Shown here: positions 46,706-57,800 of the stretch, piece after piece
Position numbering within the stretch: the first letter of the stretch is position 1
Layout: each line of letters starts with the position of its first letter
NCBI GenBank assembly: GCA_007922305.1
Contig: ML677343.1
Coordinates: 29,393,915 to 29,457,914 of the forward strand
Reading direction: 5' to 3'
Length of the DNA stretch: 64,000 bases
Source of the DNA: Dermatemys mawii
Taxonomy: Eukaryota; Chordata; Testudines; Dermatemydidae
Translations under genes and position numbers: made by a program
The notes under the pieces: model-generated
The model's input: only the letters and a program-made list of their open reading frames with translations
Databases searched by the model: none
What the model was told of the DNA's origin: nothing

Positions 46706-46920
46706 AAATACTAATGAGACAGAGTGGGTGAGGTAATATCTCTTATTGGACCAACTTCTGTTGGTAAAAGATACAAGCTTTCGAGCTGCACTGAATTCTT
46801 CTTCAAGAGTTGGTCCAATTAAAGTTGGTACAATAAAAGATATTGCCTCACCCACCTTGGCTTTCTAAAATCCTGGGATCAAAACAAGTACAACAAAACT
46901 GCAAACATAAATAATAATGA
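46706..46920. mobile_element. Inverted Penelope-type terminal repeat with TSD
   Basis: The element (46718-46908) starts 'gacagagtgggtgaggtaat', runs 'tattggaccaacttctgttg', 'gctttcgagctgcactga', 'cttcttcaagagttggtcca', then turns back through 'acaataaaagatattgcctc' and 'acccaccttggctttctaaa' to 'gtacaacaaaactgcaaaca'. The two halves are inverted copies of the family A 3' end. The flanks AAATACTAATGA (46706-46717) and AAATAATAATGA (46909-46920) match at 11 of 12 bases. On the minus strand a hammerhead-like order is visible: TTGAAGA, A, GAATT/AGCTC, then GAAA (46782-46779). Confidence 0.75.
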
Positions 46921-47310
46921 AACAGATAAGTGATTCCTTGTCTTGTTTCCATTCTTAATCTAAGGATCCTTTGTACTCTGCATTATTCAGTTTGTCACCA
47001 TGGATATTTCTCTTTTCTTATAGGCTTATCAAGGCTATTGAGCTAAGAAAAAGTCAGAGAAACCTTTTACATGGGCTATATACATATGCTCTTTATACGA
47101 ACATAAGAACTAGCTATCTGCCAGTTGTCTGTTATAGAGGCTGATTTAAGTGATAGGTTACAGAGATCACAGTTACTAGCTCTGCAATTTCATATTTCAG
47201 TTCTTTGGAACTCTTGGGTGAATGCCATCTGGTTCTGGTGCCCATTGGGCTAATGTCTGATATATCATCTGTACAGACCTAGGTCTAGAGCCTAGAAACA
47301 CTTTAGCATG
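46921..47310. other. Non-coding stretch
   Basis: 'cgaacataagaactagctat' at 47099 resembles the extreme tail of a reverse CR1, but only about 12 bases match. Nothing else recognised. Confidence 0.35.
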
Positions 47311-47460
47311 TGAATTACTTTACTCAGATGAGTAATCCAATTGGACTGTTCATGTCAATAAATTTATCAGATGCTTAAATGTTTACAGGATTGGGGCCCA
47401 CAATTTTGAGCGGGGAAAAGGGGTCTTAAAGTTAGGTTCCTAAATCACACTGGCAGCTAA
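47311..47460. repeat. Adjacent palindromic repeat remnants
   Basis: 47311-47400 ('gaattactttactcagatga', 'gatgcttaaatgtttacagg', 'attggggccc') is a decayed AAGCACTTAAGC-type unit. 47401-47460 ('aattttgagcggggaaaa', 'aagttaggttcctaaatcac') belongs to the TAGGCACCTAA class. Confidence 0.4.
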
Positions 47461-47745
47461 GGGCCTGATCCAAAGCCCATTAATGTCAGAGAGGATACGT
47501 CTACAGTGCAGTTAAAAACCTGCTGCTGGCCCATGCCAGCTGACTCGGGTTCATGGAGCCTAGGCTTAAGGGGTTGTTTGATTGAGGTGTAGACATTCAG
47601 GCTCTAGGCCCAAGACTGAACATCTACATGGCAATGAAACTGCTTCTTAGATTGAGATCACCAGTGTGGGTTTCTAACTGCAGTATAGACATACCCTGTG
47701 AGAGTCTTTTCATTAACTTTAATGGGCTTTGGATTAGGTCTTAAG
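47461..47745. repeat. Short palindrome split by a MITE
   Basis: The left half 'ggcctgatccaaagcccatt' (47462-47481) is the inverse of the right half 'aatgggctttggattaggtc' (47721-47740). Intact relatives at 61.44 and 37.37 kb are about 70-85 bp, so the MITE at 47492-47697 was inserted into the centre of this one. Confidence 0.65.
47492..47697. mobile_element. MITE, 'GTCTACAC-end' family, subgroup 1
   Basis: The left end 'aggatacgtctacagtgcag' is mirrored by the right end 'ctgcagtatagacataccct'. The interior 'catgccagctgactcgggtt' matches the 24.32 kb copy. It lies inside a palindromic repeat, which dates it as younger than that repeat. No coding capacity. Confidence 0.75.
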
Positions 47746-48600
47746 CGACTTAAGCACATGTCCCATTGACTTCAGTGAATTGCTTCTCTTGCCTGAACAT
47801 TAAAATTAATGAAGTCTGATAAGTTTCACAACCCTTGATGAAGCCTGAATGAGGTTAGGATGCACACGGCAGAACTTCTAAACTTTTGCAAATCTCACAG
47901 CAGTCATGAGAAGCAAATACACTGCAATCTACAAGTGTCCTTCTAGGACTGACTGGTTTATAGGCGCAGGCTGGCTGCAAAAGTCTTCTGCAGGTTTCAG
48001 AGCTATTTGTTACCAGCTTCAAGATGAGGTTCTTCAATGTAAACTGAAAATGACAATTGGAAAATAAACATGAGCCCCTTGGTGTGTGTCCTCTATGGGG
48101 CAGAAATGTGACCCATGTGCTGAGAGGTTGAGGGTTAAATTGGCCTTCGATTATTATAGCTCCACTAAAAATCTTGAACAAATTCAATCCCGCTGTTGGA
48201 CCAGTGGGACAGGGTAGTTCTGAAACATATTGTGCTGCTTGATGTTGCAGTTTAATGACATGTGGTGTCTAATTTCTAGAGCGTCATGGTTATGAACTGC
48301 TTAGGCTTATGAGGATTAACATCAAAAAGCCTTGAGCTTCCACTCTCTTACTTACTTGGGGTAGCACTGTTTGCTCATACGAAAAACATCATGTGTATTT
48401 TCACCTGACGAACTTAGTAATACCCTCACTGAAGGGGGTTATCTGATGGAATCTCACCTGCTGGATGGCTACTGTGATTCCTTCCCTTTTCTTTTAGCTG
48501 GAATGTGACACCAGCCATAGTACCTAGATAATAAAAATTAGAATGACACTCAGAGCATATTTCTGCGCCCTTTGATTTAAATGAGCTCCTGTTGGTAGCA
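47746..48600. other. Non-coding stretch
   Basis: No gene recognised. The 110-codon minus frame from 48187 has no domain. Confidence 0.4.
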
Positions 48601-48634
48601 CATAGAGCACTTCTGAAAATCAGGCCACTGGTAT

Positions 48635-48765
48635 ACTGCAGCAGAGCACTTAAGCATGTGCTTAACTTGATCCACTGGAGTAGTCTTCTTGAATCACTGG
48701 AACTACTCATGGGCTTAAAGTTCAGCACATGCTTAAATACTTTGCTGGATTGGGGCCTAGGTCAC
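48635..48765. repeat. AAGCACTTAAGC-type palindrome, well preserved
   Basis: The left half 'agcagagcacttaagcatgt' and 'gcttaactt' is mirrored by the right half 'aaagttcagcacatgcttaa' and 'atactttgctggattggggc'. This is the clearest copy of the family here and shows that the whole unit is one long imperfect inverted repeat of about 125 bp. Confidence 0.6.
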
Positions 48766-48889
48766 TAAAGCCCAGATGCAACAACGTACATAAGTATCTG
48801 CCTAATTTTAAACACCCATTAAGCCACAGTGACTCCTGTAATACTTCAAGATGCTATTATAATACAGTACTATCAGATTAGTTTTAATG

Positions 48890-49360
48890 GAATTTTACAG
48901 CATGCTTAAAGTGAAACATACAGTAGAACCTCAAAGTTACAGACACCTTGGGAAGGGGGGTTGTCCGTACTCTGAAATGGTCCTAACTCTGAATAATATG
49001 TTATGGAATTCAGCCACAGGGCAGTTGGGGCTACAGCCACAGGGTTGGAGAGGGGGCCAGCGTTCAGGGTACAGGGTCGGGGCTTCTGACCCTAAGGGCA
49101 ATCAGGGCTCCCGGCATGGGGGGCTCAGGGCTTCTGCCCCATGGGAGCACCAGGGCTCAGGCTTTAGACCTGGGGGGAGCGCTGCCGGAGTTTGGGGCTT
49201 CAGTCCTATGGCTCTGTTCCAGGTTTAAGTGGGGGTGGAAGTGCCAGGGCTCTGGGCCTTAGCTCGGGGTATGGGGGGAAAGAGTACATAACTCTGGTGT
49301 TCGTATCCCTGAGGTTCTACTGCATGCTTAAATGCTTCGCTGAATTAGGACCGAAATATG
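48890..49360. repeat. AAGCACTTAAGC-type repeat split by Tigger-like MITE
   Basis: The left piece 'tacagcatgcttaaagtgaa' and 'acata' (48896-48920) and the right piece 'catgcttaaatgcttcgctg' and 'aattagga' (49323-49350) form one palindromic unit once the intervening 402 bp are removed. TA on the left and CA on the right fit a decayed TA duplication. Confidence 0.6.
48921..49322. mobile_element. Tigger/pogo-like MITE
   Basis: The left end CAGTAGAACCTCAAAGTTAC and the right end 'gtatccctgaggttctactg' are inverted repeats (13 bp perfect at the tips). TA precedes it (48919-48920) and CA follows (49323-49324). CAGTAGAACCTC ends with a TA target are typical of TcMar/Tigger-like elements. The GC-rich interior carries a loose tandem of 'ggggctt' and 'cagggctc' blocks. 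Frames of 113 and 62 codons inside are compositional. No transposase. Confidence 0.8.
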
Positions 49361-49545
49361 ACTTGATGGTAGGAGCCTAACATGAGGCTAGTTTTGAAAA
49401 GCCTGGTAAGGGGCTAATAAAGAATGTGACAAGTTCCCAGGGGATAGGTCCGTCAGTGCTATTAGCCAAAATAGTCAGGGACAACACCAAGCTCCAGGTA
49501 CCCCTAAACCTCCAGTGCCAAAAGCTGGAGCTGGGTGGCAAAATT
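49361..49545. other. Non-coding stretch
   Basis: 'aggctagttttgaaaagcct' near 49384 resembles the TAGGCACCTAA family. No gene. Confidence 0.3.
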
Positions 49546-49640
49546 GCCCTGTTCTATTCATTCCCTCTGAAGGCAGGATACTGGTTTAGGTCGACAATTA
49601 GCTTGATCCAGTATGGCTCTACTTATGTTCTTAGACACTG
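49546..49640 (+). repeat. CR1-type LINE 3' tail
   Basis: 'ggcaggatactggtttaggt' and 'gatccagtatggctctactt', then 'atgttctt', is the sense-orientation tail of the CR1 subfamily whose reverse copies lie at 8.3 and 14.6 kb. Only the last ~70-90 bp can be recognised. Confidence 0.6.
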
Positions 49641-49734
49641 TAAATCTTTTGTAGTAATGTGTGCACTTGTGTTTCTATTTGATGGTAAAAAATGTTTGGT
49701 TGGAGGCTTATAAATTGTAATATGTTGGTCATGG

Positions 49735-49810
49735 AATGGAACCCCATGTGCTAGGAACTGTACACTCACACAATTAAAAGACAGTCCCTCACCCAAAGAG
49801 CATAACACCT
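49735..49810 (-). repeat. CORE/MIR-like SINE tail
   Basis: 'ccccatgtgctaggaactgt', 'acaattaaaagacagtccct' and 'cacccaaagagcataac' is the reverse complement of the SINE 3' part ('gcagggactgt', 'acagtgcctagca'). Confidence 0.55.
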
Positions 49811-51414
49811 CTTGTTATTGCTTAATTGCAAAAGCTCAGTATTTCAGCTTATTTTTTTATTTGTCACCACTATTTAGCCAGTTGAATCCACGACTAGACT
49901 AAGCTGTTTCATAAATTCTTTTATGAGTGATCTTCTTTATGCCTGAAGTTGAAATGGTGGCAGGGACACCAATGATTAATTTTTTGCTGTCACACAGTAT
50001 CCTGTCAAATGAAAAATAAAAAAATTAACTGGAACTGTGCTACTGCCCAGTAAGACTGAACTATTGAATTGAGGCCAATGGAAATGCTGTATGTTGGCAC
50101 TGTAGCCACATGGTCAGTAGCAAATCTTTGTGAGATAAAACCCTACTATTTCACAAACCTACACTGGGTTTTAAGCAGCGTGGCATGCTTTGGGCCAATC
50201 AACTCTAGCAAGAATGAATTTCACCTATCATGGATCAATAGGAGACTTCTGTGGTCTGTAGCTGGACAATCAGGTACATGGACAAAATGGGAAAATTCAT
50301 GGAACAAATCATTCACTGTGAACTATTCACTCAGCTGTACTGGCTACATGATTTTCAATAAAGAAAGTATACAGAAGAAAACATGGAATTTTTTTAAGGT
50401 GAAGGAGCTAGTTTCTTTGTAGCCATATAAAAATATAGAGCAGTAGATTGACATTTGCAATGTCCAAAAGGCACCTGAACATTTCCCAATCTGACTAGGC
50501 CATCTCTTAATTGCGAACAATGTCTTACCTCCGCTCTTACCAATGCTTTCTTTCAAATATTTAGCTTTAGCTAACTTTATACTGTTCAGGGTGACCACGC
50601 TCTGGAAATCCAACCTGTTGCCCTTTCTGTTCTCTGACACCACATTTCTGTATGTTTGTTTAAAAAATACTGTTTTCTTTTTTCAAGTAGAAGGGAGTTG
50701 TATATTTAAATTTCTCATGCTCATTAGAACTAAGTCAATACCGGGAATGAAAAACACCTTATAACATTTCAAACAAATTCTGGATGTATTTACAAAGCGG
50801 TGTGACTTTTTCCCACCCTATAAACTCTATGTTAATGAAAAAAGGTTGTTACATTTAGATCCCACTCCCACCAGCCTTTAACTGTGATCATAGATAATGC
50901 TCAGAAGAACTGTGAGATGGTGATTGGCTTAAATCCCACACTGCGCCCTTTGACCTCTGACATGGTGAACATATGATAACAAGCATGAGTGAGGTCCCTG
51001 TGGGACTGTGCTAAGGGCTGCAGTGGATTAAGAATTCTCAGGCATGACTTCTTCCAAAGAAAAGAGCAGCAAAAGAGCCTGCAGTAAGCTGCATAGACTG
51101 CTGATTAAGAACCTTGAAGGATTTTCATATCCCAGCTTGTCCCGCTACTTATTGTATAACCACTAAAAATCTGCTTTGACAGAAGATCAAGTTTTGCTAC
51201 TTAAAGACCAGCGATGGGGAGATGGGGGAGCTGGAATATGATTGTTTCACTTTGTCCTGCCTTGCTCAAGCTGTTTCTTTTTGCTAGCACTTTAGGAACA
51301 ATGTTTCATTGATCATGGTTATAAAAACATATATAACAACAAGCAGGTTGGCTGCCAAAGAGAATAACTTAAACTAGAGTCTAATTTAATAGTCTTATTT
51401 CTGTGACTAATTTA
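49811..51414. other. Non-coding stretch
   Basis: No gene or repeat recognised. Frames of 117 codons (50069, plus) and 99 codons (50643, minus) overlap one another and show no domain. Confidence 0.4.
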
Positions 51415-51620
51415 TATTGCCTGATCCTGCAAACACTTACACATGTGAATAACTTAACTTGTGTGAGTTATTCACTGAAGTCAATTGAACTATTGACAAA
51501 GGTAGAGTTACTTATGTCTTCGGGATCAGAGTCTAATAATTCACTAGACCTAGCTCAGGCAACTCCATTCCTATGGATTTACTCCTGATTTACACCAGAG
51601 TACAGAGACAGGAGGATCAG
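51415..51620. repeat. Palindromic repeat pair
   Basis: 'gcctgatcctgcaaacactt' and 'acacatgtgaataacttaac' are mirrored by 'gttattcactgaagtcaatt' and 'cttatgtcttcgggatcaga' (51418-51532). Then 'gatttacaccagagtacaga' and 'ggatcaggctc' (51588-51622) is part of the 11948-12040 motif set. Confidence 0.45.
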
Positions 51621-52340
51621 GCTCATTCTGTATGTTTGCTAAGCTCTAACAATACAAAAACAACCTATTAAAAGCTTAAGATGCTTTAGCTTGCCTGTTT
51701 GCTTGTTTTCCACTGGTATAACTCAATTGCTAACTTTATTGCTATTGTTATTTTGAATGGATACTTGCCAAGGCATTTCTCGGGGCTACCCTTTGGCTCA
51801 TAATCTGGACTTGGCTATTTCAACATTGCTAGTCACGTTTCTTGTCATGCAAAAGAAGGCCACTGCCAGAGCTGTTGCAAATGTTCGCAGCTAAACCACA
51901 TGAAATTCTCCTGATTTGATGTTTTGTTACAAGCTCCAAATTCAGCCCAAGTTTTTCCAAAGGTTTATTAAGCTTCTTGAACTTTCTGAGGCAAGCTTGA
52001 CTGAATTCAAAGCAAATTTGACTGCTGGGTCTGAACTGAGACCAAGCAAACAGGTTACAATTGAGTTTCCCATTGAGTTTTTGGGCTTCTTCAAATTTGA
52101 TACTCAAAGCAAATCTTAGGCATGAGAAACCCATGCAGAGTGAAACCACTGAGTGGCAGATCCTCGTCTGGTATAAATAGTCATAGCTCCACAATAGCTA
52201 TAACAATTTGTACTACTGGAGCATCTGCCCAAGAGAATTTTTGCACAAACCTTTGCAAAATGAAGCAGCTGAGTTTTGTTAGCTCTTGCCATTAGAGTTT
52301 AATGGTAAATAATGAGAGGGTTGAAAATAGCTAAATATTA
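51621..52340. other. Non-coding stretch
   Basis: No gene recognised. The 121-codon minus frame (52194-51829) has no domain. Confidence 0.4.
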
Positions 52341-52344
52341 TATT

Positions 52345-52440
52345 GAAGCTGGGATTTTCATAGAAGCCTAAGGGAATTGGGCTAATAGAACCTAAGCACC
52401 TAACTCCCCTAGGCTCTTTAGAAAAGACCAGCCATAACAA
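52345..52440. repeat. TAGGCACCTAA-type palindromic repeat
   Basis: 'gctgggattttcatagaagc' on the left, 'cctaagcacctaactcccct' in the middle and 'aggctctttagaaaagacca' on the right match the palindromic family. Confidence 0.5.
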
Positions 52441-54330
52441 TAAATACTAATTGTCAGCAGGGCTCCAATCACCAGCAAACAGTTCTGGTAAAGGTATTGC
52501 AATAATCTAAGATAGATGAATATGAAACATCTATAAACACAACAAGAAGCAAATGACTAGTGGAGTTGGTGGAGGAATCAGGAAACAGGTACTTCGCTGC
52601 TGTTGTATTTTTTAGATGGACATCTCCAGGACAATGGCTTTGTCTGAGCGCTCAGTGGAAACTTAATGTTACAGCCAATGTTTGTCATTAGTCTGAAGTT
52701 TTGGCAGGGGGTGTCATGACTTCATGTGCAGAAAGTGTATAACAAAAGGCCAATGATTTTGAGGTTTGGATGGGGAATCCTTGTTTTAATGTGTAATTGT
52801 GCCATTGGACACATGAACTTCTTTTCAAAACATCAAAAAATATCATATTAAACTCTGGAATGCTTTTTCGCTGCCAACCCACAGGCCCCAGTCTGTCATA
52901 GATTTTATTTATTAAGCAGTTCTGAGAGTTATAATGTTTACCTCCTTCTAACAGGAATAGCCCCTTTTCAAATGTTTGTACGTCAACATTCAACTTTGAC
53001 GTGTTTCAGACTTTATATTTTGAGGCATGTTCAATTCAAACCACTGAGCCCGATTCAAGTTTTTCTTGGAAATCCCTTGGTAGACTTGCCAACCCATCCC
53101 TTGGTGTGAATGTTGTTGGACATTATTATGATGAAGTTGGCTGGTGCAATATCATAGCAGGCAAAACTAGGTGATGGCCCCAGTATCGGAGTGAACCGGC
53201 GAGTCCCAGAGTGAAGTAAGCCAGAGTTTAGCACCAGCTGTACACTTTAAACCCTGGTCAAATGAGACGAATGGTTACAGGCCTTGGGCAGTCCTGATAT
53301 GGCTGGCATTTCTAGCAACCAGATGATTGGAAATGAAATAATTCCCTTAGGGCTAGATTTGTATCTGGACTAAACACCCATGCAAGGGAGTAAGTTGGAG
53401 TTGAAACCTTCCTTACACTCCTGCATGGACTACATATACCTTGATTCCTGGCACATAGGAATAACCGAGGCTACTTGCCCACCAAAGGTTAAACAGGCAT
53501 CAGGGGCAAGCAAAGCTCCCCACCCTTTGCTAAAAGCCGAGGACAATATCACTCTCCTCCCTCACTGGTGTGCGTTCTCTCTCTCTCGCACTCTCTCACG
53601 CACACACCCTTGGCAGTTGTTTCCATCTGCTTTCCCCATTGTTGCTTTCTTACTCCCTCCCCCTCAGTTCCACACACATACAACCAGCGAGTCAGAATAC
53701 CTGATCCAGCAAAGGTCTGAGTTAGCAGTGTTGTGCTACTAGCAAAGACCAACCATAAATTACCACCTTCACCGGAGCAAGGAGGCAATAGGGAAAGAAT
53801 TGGGACTTACTTGTGTCTGTGAGGCACAGAGACTTCCAGCACTGTACCTGGATTGGTGCCGTTTACACACTCACCCTTGCCAAGGGCAGTGCCTACCATC
53901 AGCCCTTCATAACTAGACATTTAAAACAAATTTTTCCTGGCATTCTTGCATAGATATTTTTGATCTTGAGCGGTTTTACAGGCCATGTAGGGGACACAGG
54001 TACATACAAGTGTCGGCATGTATTTGTCTGATTTACTAATCACCTTCCTCCTCACCGTCCTTGGTAGCCATCTCTCCCACTGCACACCTGAGAAATGTGT
54101 AATTCAAAAGGGGAGGTGTCGTGCCAAAAAGAATAATAAACATCTTCTGTAAAAAGAGAATCAGTCTCTACTTGGTTTCTTCCAAGGATAATCCTTGACT
54201 CTTTTTTTTAAAGGTTAAACTTAAATAAAGTGTTGAGTTACAACTGTCTGGATAATCCAACCACGGCTTTGATGAATGTTCTCTGATCTGGCTGTCTGCA
54301 TTTTTTATTGATTGATTTCTTGTACACTCT
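52441..54330. other. Non-coding stretch
   Basis: No gene recognised. A CT-rich patch (53550-53660, 'ctctctctctcgcactctct') gives the 120-codon plus frame its composition. Confidence 0.4.
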
Positions 54331-54871
54331 GGGCAGGTCTACACCTACAATGCTGCATCTCGGCACCAATGCAGCTGACCCATTGTAGCACTTAAGTAAA
54401 GATGCTCTTATGCTGAAGGAGCTTCTCCTATTGGCTTAGTTAATCCACCTCCCCAAAAGGCAATAGTTATGTCAATGGGAGAAACTGCTGACGTAGTGCT
54501 GTCTACAGGGGCAGTTGGTCAGTACAACTAAGAGTATGTCTACACTGCAAAGTTGTCAACAAAACCTTTGTCTTTCACGGATACTTTAAAAAAGTTCTCC
54601 CACAAAAGACAAAACTTTTGCCAACACAAGTGGCACTGTGAACGTGGCTTTGTTGTGGGGCTGGGATTATTTTGTTGGCAAAAGTGCCGACAAAGTACCA
54701 ACAAAGAGCATTTGCACACGCTGACTTTGACACAGACCAGACTGTGTCTGAGGCATGCCTGTTAGTGATGAGCATGGTGTAGACAAGCCCTCAGCTGCTC
54801 AGCGGTGTTGATTTTTCACACCTCTGGCCAGCACAGTTATACCGATATAGGTCTGTAGTGTAGACCTGCCC
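54331..54871. mobile_element. MITE with perfect 14-bp ends, host of a nested MITE
   Basis: GGGCAGGTCTACAC (54331-54344) and GTGTAGACCTGCCC (54858-54871) are perfect inverted repeats. The flanks are tct on the left and tca on the right, a poor duplication. Without the nested element it is about 280 bp, with interior 'gctgcatctcggcaccaatg', 'ccacctccccaaaaggcaat' and 'gttgatttttcacacctctg'. It has the same ends as the 39.86 kb family. No transposase. Confidence 0.85.
54532..54790. mobile_element. 259-bp MITE nested in a MITE
   Basis: The left end 'gagtatgtctacactgcaaa' is mirrored by the right end 'gtgtagacaagccc' (54777-54790). Inside are 'ttgtcaacaaaacctttgtc', 'acaaaacttttgccaacaca' and 'ttttgttggcaaaagtgccg', which themselves form a hairpin. 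TAA lies to the left (54529-54531) and TCA to the right (54791-54793). It sits inside the element at 54331-54871. Confidence 0.75.
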
Positions 54872-57800
54872 TCAAAAGCCAGTGTGAGTTCTGAGTGTGC
54901 AATGGCCATAGGACTGGGCTCCGATTTGGAGAAATCAGTGAAAATTGGAGGCTGTGATACAATGTTCTCAGCTCTGTATGAAGATGCATACCACTCTTAG
55001 TAATGGCCCTGCATTCTGTTCTGTTTAAAAGCTTCTTCATCTTATGCTAATAATATAAACCCAGATCCTTAGATACAGCCTGAATTATGCAGTTCAAGTT
55101 ACGTGATTGTGGGAGGGGAGGGTGCAAAGGTGAATTTTGACCTCCTATTGTCTAACCCTGCTCTATTCTGAGTCCATCTCCTGGCAAAACTAAAAAAAGT
55201 TGAGAGAGTATAGTTCTATAGGCACTGTAATATCAACTTGATGACATCAGAGGTTCCATGTATGGCCAGTTACTCTGGTGCAAGGGCTACAATTGGCCAA
55301 CAATGAAGTGTCAAGTGGCCACATCCCACTTCAGTGTCTGAGCCAAGCTTGTTAGTGATGAGCGAACATCTTCTAAAGGTTCAGAGATCCAGTTTCAATA
55401 AGTACCCATAAAGTTGGATGCTAATGCCAAACTTATCAGAACACCTTGAAATAGCTACATCTATTTCATTCAGGCAATCTATGTTTGGAAGTCTCGCCGT
55501 GAACAGATTTTCTGATGTTTCAGAACAGCTGATTCTGGTCATCTTCAGAAACCAGAACAGTCTCGTGAAAACCTGAAAAAAATCAATGCAGTAAACATTA
55601 GCTGAGACATTTCAGAACCTTAAAGAATTATTCAGATTAGGCTGAGTTCTAGAAGACAAGCTAAAGTTCCAGAAAGATGAGGGGAAAGTTATTCTTTCCT
55701 TAACCACTTCACTCCTCTTCGTCATTTTGTTCTGCTAGGGCATCATTGTATTCAGTATGTATGAAAAAGCATAGTTTTTAATTCAGATCTGCTCATTTCT
55801 AAGGGGGAGAAACATTGTCATTCTGAGCACTTGTGTTGTCACCACAAAAATGAGTAATAAGAAATGAGCATTTTTGGCTATCTTGCTCAACCACCGAGTT
55901 TTAGAGAAGGGCTTTTAGCCATCTGGTATTCTGTTTCCTATTGTCTCATTCAAAAGTCTTTGCTAAAATGAATGTGTGTTACTTTAGCTGTTTACCTGTG
56001 GTTATATAGGGGGGAAAAATCTTGATCGAGGCTCAAAGCAGCCACCTGATGGGAATGGAGTGATGAAGCAGCCCCATTTCCTGTGGATATATCTAGCTCT
56101 ATGCATTCTACCAAATAGAAAAAAATAGGCATACAATGAAAACACAGTGTTCTCTAAACATGGACCAGCGCCTAGTAGTTGTTATCAGGCCCATTCCAAG
56201 GCCTAAAGTAAACCTGTAAGCATTTGGCTTTTCAACACTTTGCATTAGCAGTGGGGGTGATTATTTTGGACAATGTGTAAAAAGATGCTGAGTGAGGAAA
56301 ATATTGCCGCATCCAAGACATTTTGGGATACAAAGTTGGGAGGCCTGTGGTGAGACACTTTGCAAACAAATAGATTAGTTAGACTAAAGCCTTCAACACA
56401 GCTGCCCAGGGATCCAGTTAGTGAGTCCATTGCATAACTTGAAAGTGGGAAGTTGAATTAAAAAAAGAAATAACTTCACTAGAGTTCTGCTGAATAGTTT
56501 ATAAAACACACGGTGAATCTGAAAGTCTCCAATGACAACAGATCAGTTTTTCCCCTAGGAAAGCAAATTTTCCATCTTTTCCACTAGCACATCAGCATAG
56601 ATATCATTCACTATCGATGAAATTTATCGACTAACATAACGTATACTCCCTGCTTAGGTCCCACAAGGCCTGTCCACCACTTAAGACAATCAGGGCTTAC
56701 ATAAGACTTGAGCTATGAATCAATTTGTGCTGGGACCTTCTAAGCACAGGTGAATGATACCCATAGTGAACAACATTGTTACAGCTACAGACCCAGTTCT
56801 TTCACAAAGCAGCATTCATCAAGTTCCATGGTGATCTTTTATGCTTCATCCCCTCTCAGTGGATGTCAAATGGGAGAATGCAGAGGGAAATGTCCATGGT
56901 GGTTCAGGGAAAGGGACAGTGGACCCATATTTGCACAGAACCAGTGGCTAGGAATGTGTGTATGGGAGATATGAAAAGCCAGCACTCACTACTCCAGCCA
57001 GGAGGCTGGAGGTAAGCCTACGGAGCGCCAGGGAAGTTGCACTCAAGTCCCATGGCCTGCTGATTACACAGGTTTATCCAGGATTTGAGAGAAAGAAATG
57101 TAGAACCCTCAGTATTTGCCAGCTTTCAAAATGTATGAATCAGGGCCCAGAACTCTGAGAATGGCTTAAAAATCAGAAGTCTTTTTAATGGGGTGCTCTT
57201 TTATGAGCCTTCTGGCTTTTGAGTCTTTAGGGGTCCCTTGGATCAAGCTTTACCCTGCACCCTTGAAGGCTACAAACTTATTTTTAAATGAAAATTGAGA
57301 TTCTCATCCTATCCATGCCTCCAAGAGATGGAAAAACACCAAATATACATGGAAAGACTGAGAGGCGCACAGATACCCTAGTACCAGGGGCCAAGAACCA
57401 AAGATAGGTAACTACTCTCATTATTCACCCCAGGACCAGCACATGAGAAACAAAACTGCTGAGGGTTTTTTTAAAAAAACCCTGAAATATTAGTGTTGTT
57501 CATTAAAAATAAAGATATCAAGGCAAAAAGTGGTGTAGCTTTTTCAATTTTCAGCCTCCATCACAGATACAGATAACTGAAGCTGTTTGGCATGAGTCAT
57601 GGCTTAATTAAAATTTTTAACATTTTGGGATGACTGCTAAATAATGAAAAACAGGATTTTGGATAGAAATAAGGATAGAGCAGTGAGGCAGAAGGTACTT
57701 TTAAGGCTTTTGAGAATTAGCAAAAGTTTCCAAAATGTCAGAAGCTGTTAAAAGTTTCCGATCAGCTGATTTCTTGTTTTTATAACTGTGTCAGTATCAA

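Noticed and set aside
48887..49228. 113-codon frame rich in Gly and Gln
   Set aside because: Most of it is the GC-rich interior of the Tigger-like MITE and it starts in the flanking repeat.
56750..57160. Three overlapping plus frames that might be an exon, with 'ctggaggtaagcc' as a donor site
   Set aside because: The frames disagree, no acceptor or domain fits, and a GTAAG is expected by chance at this frequency.
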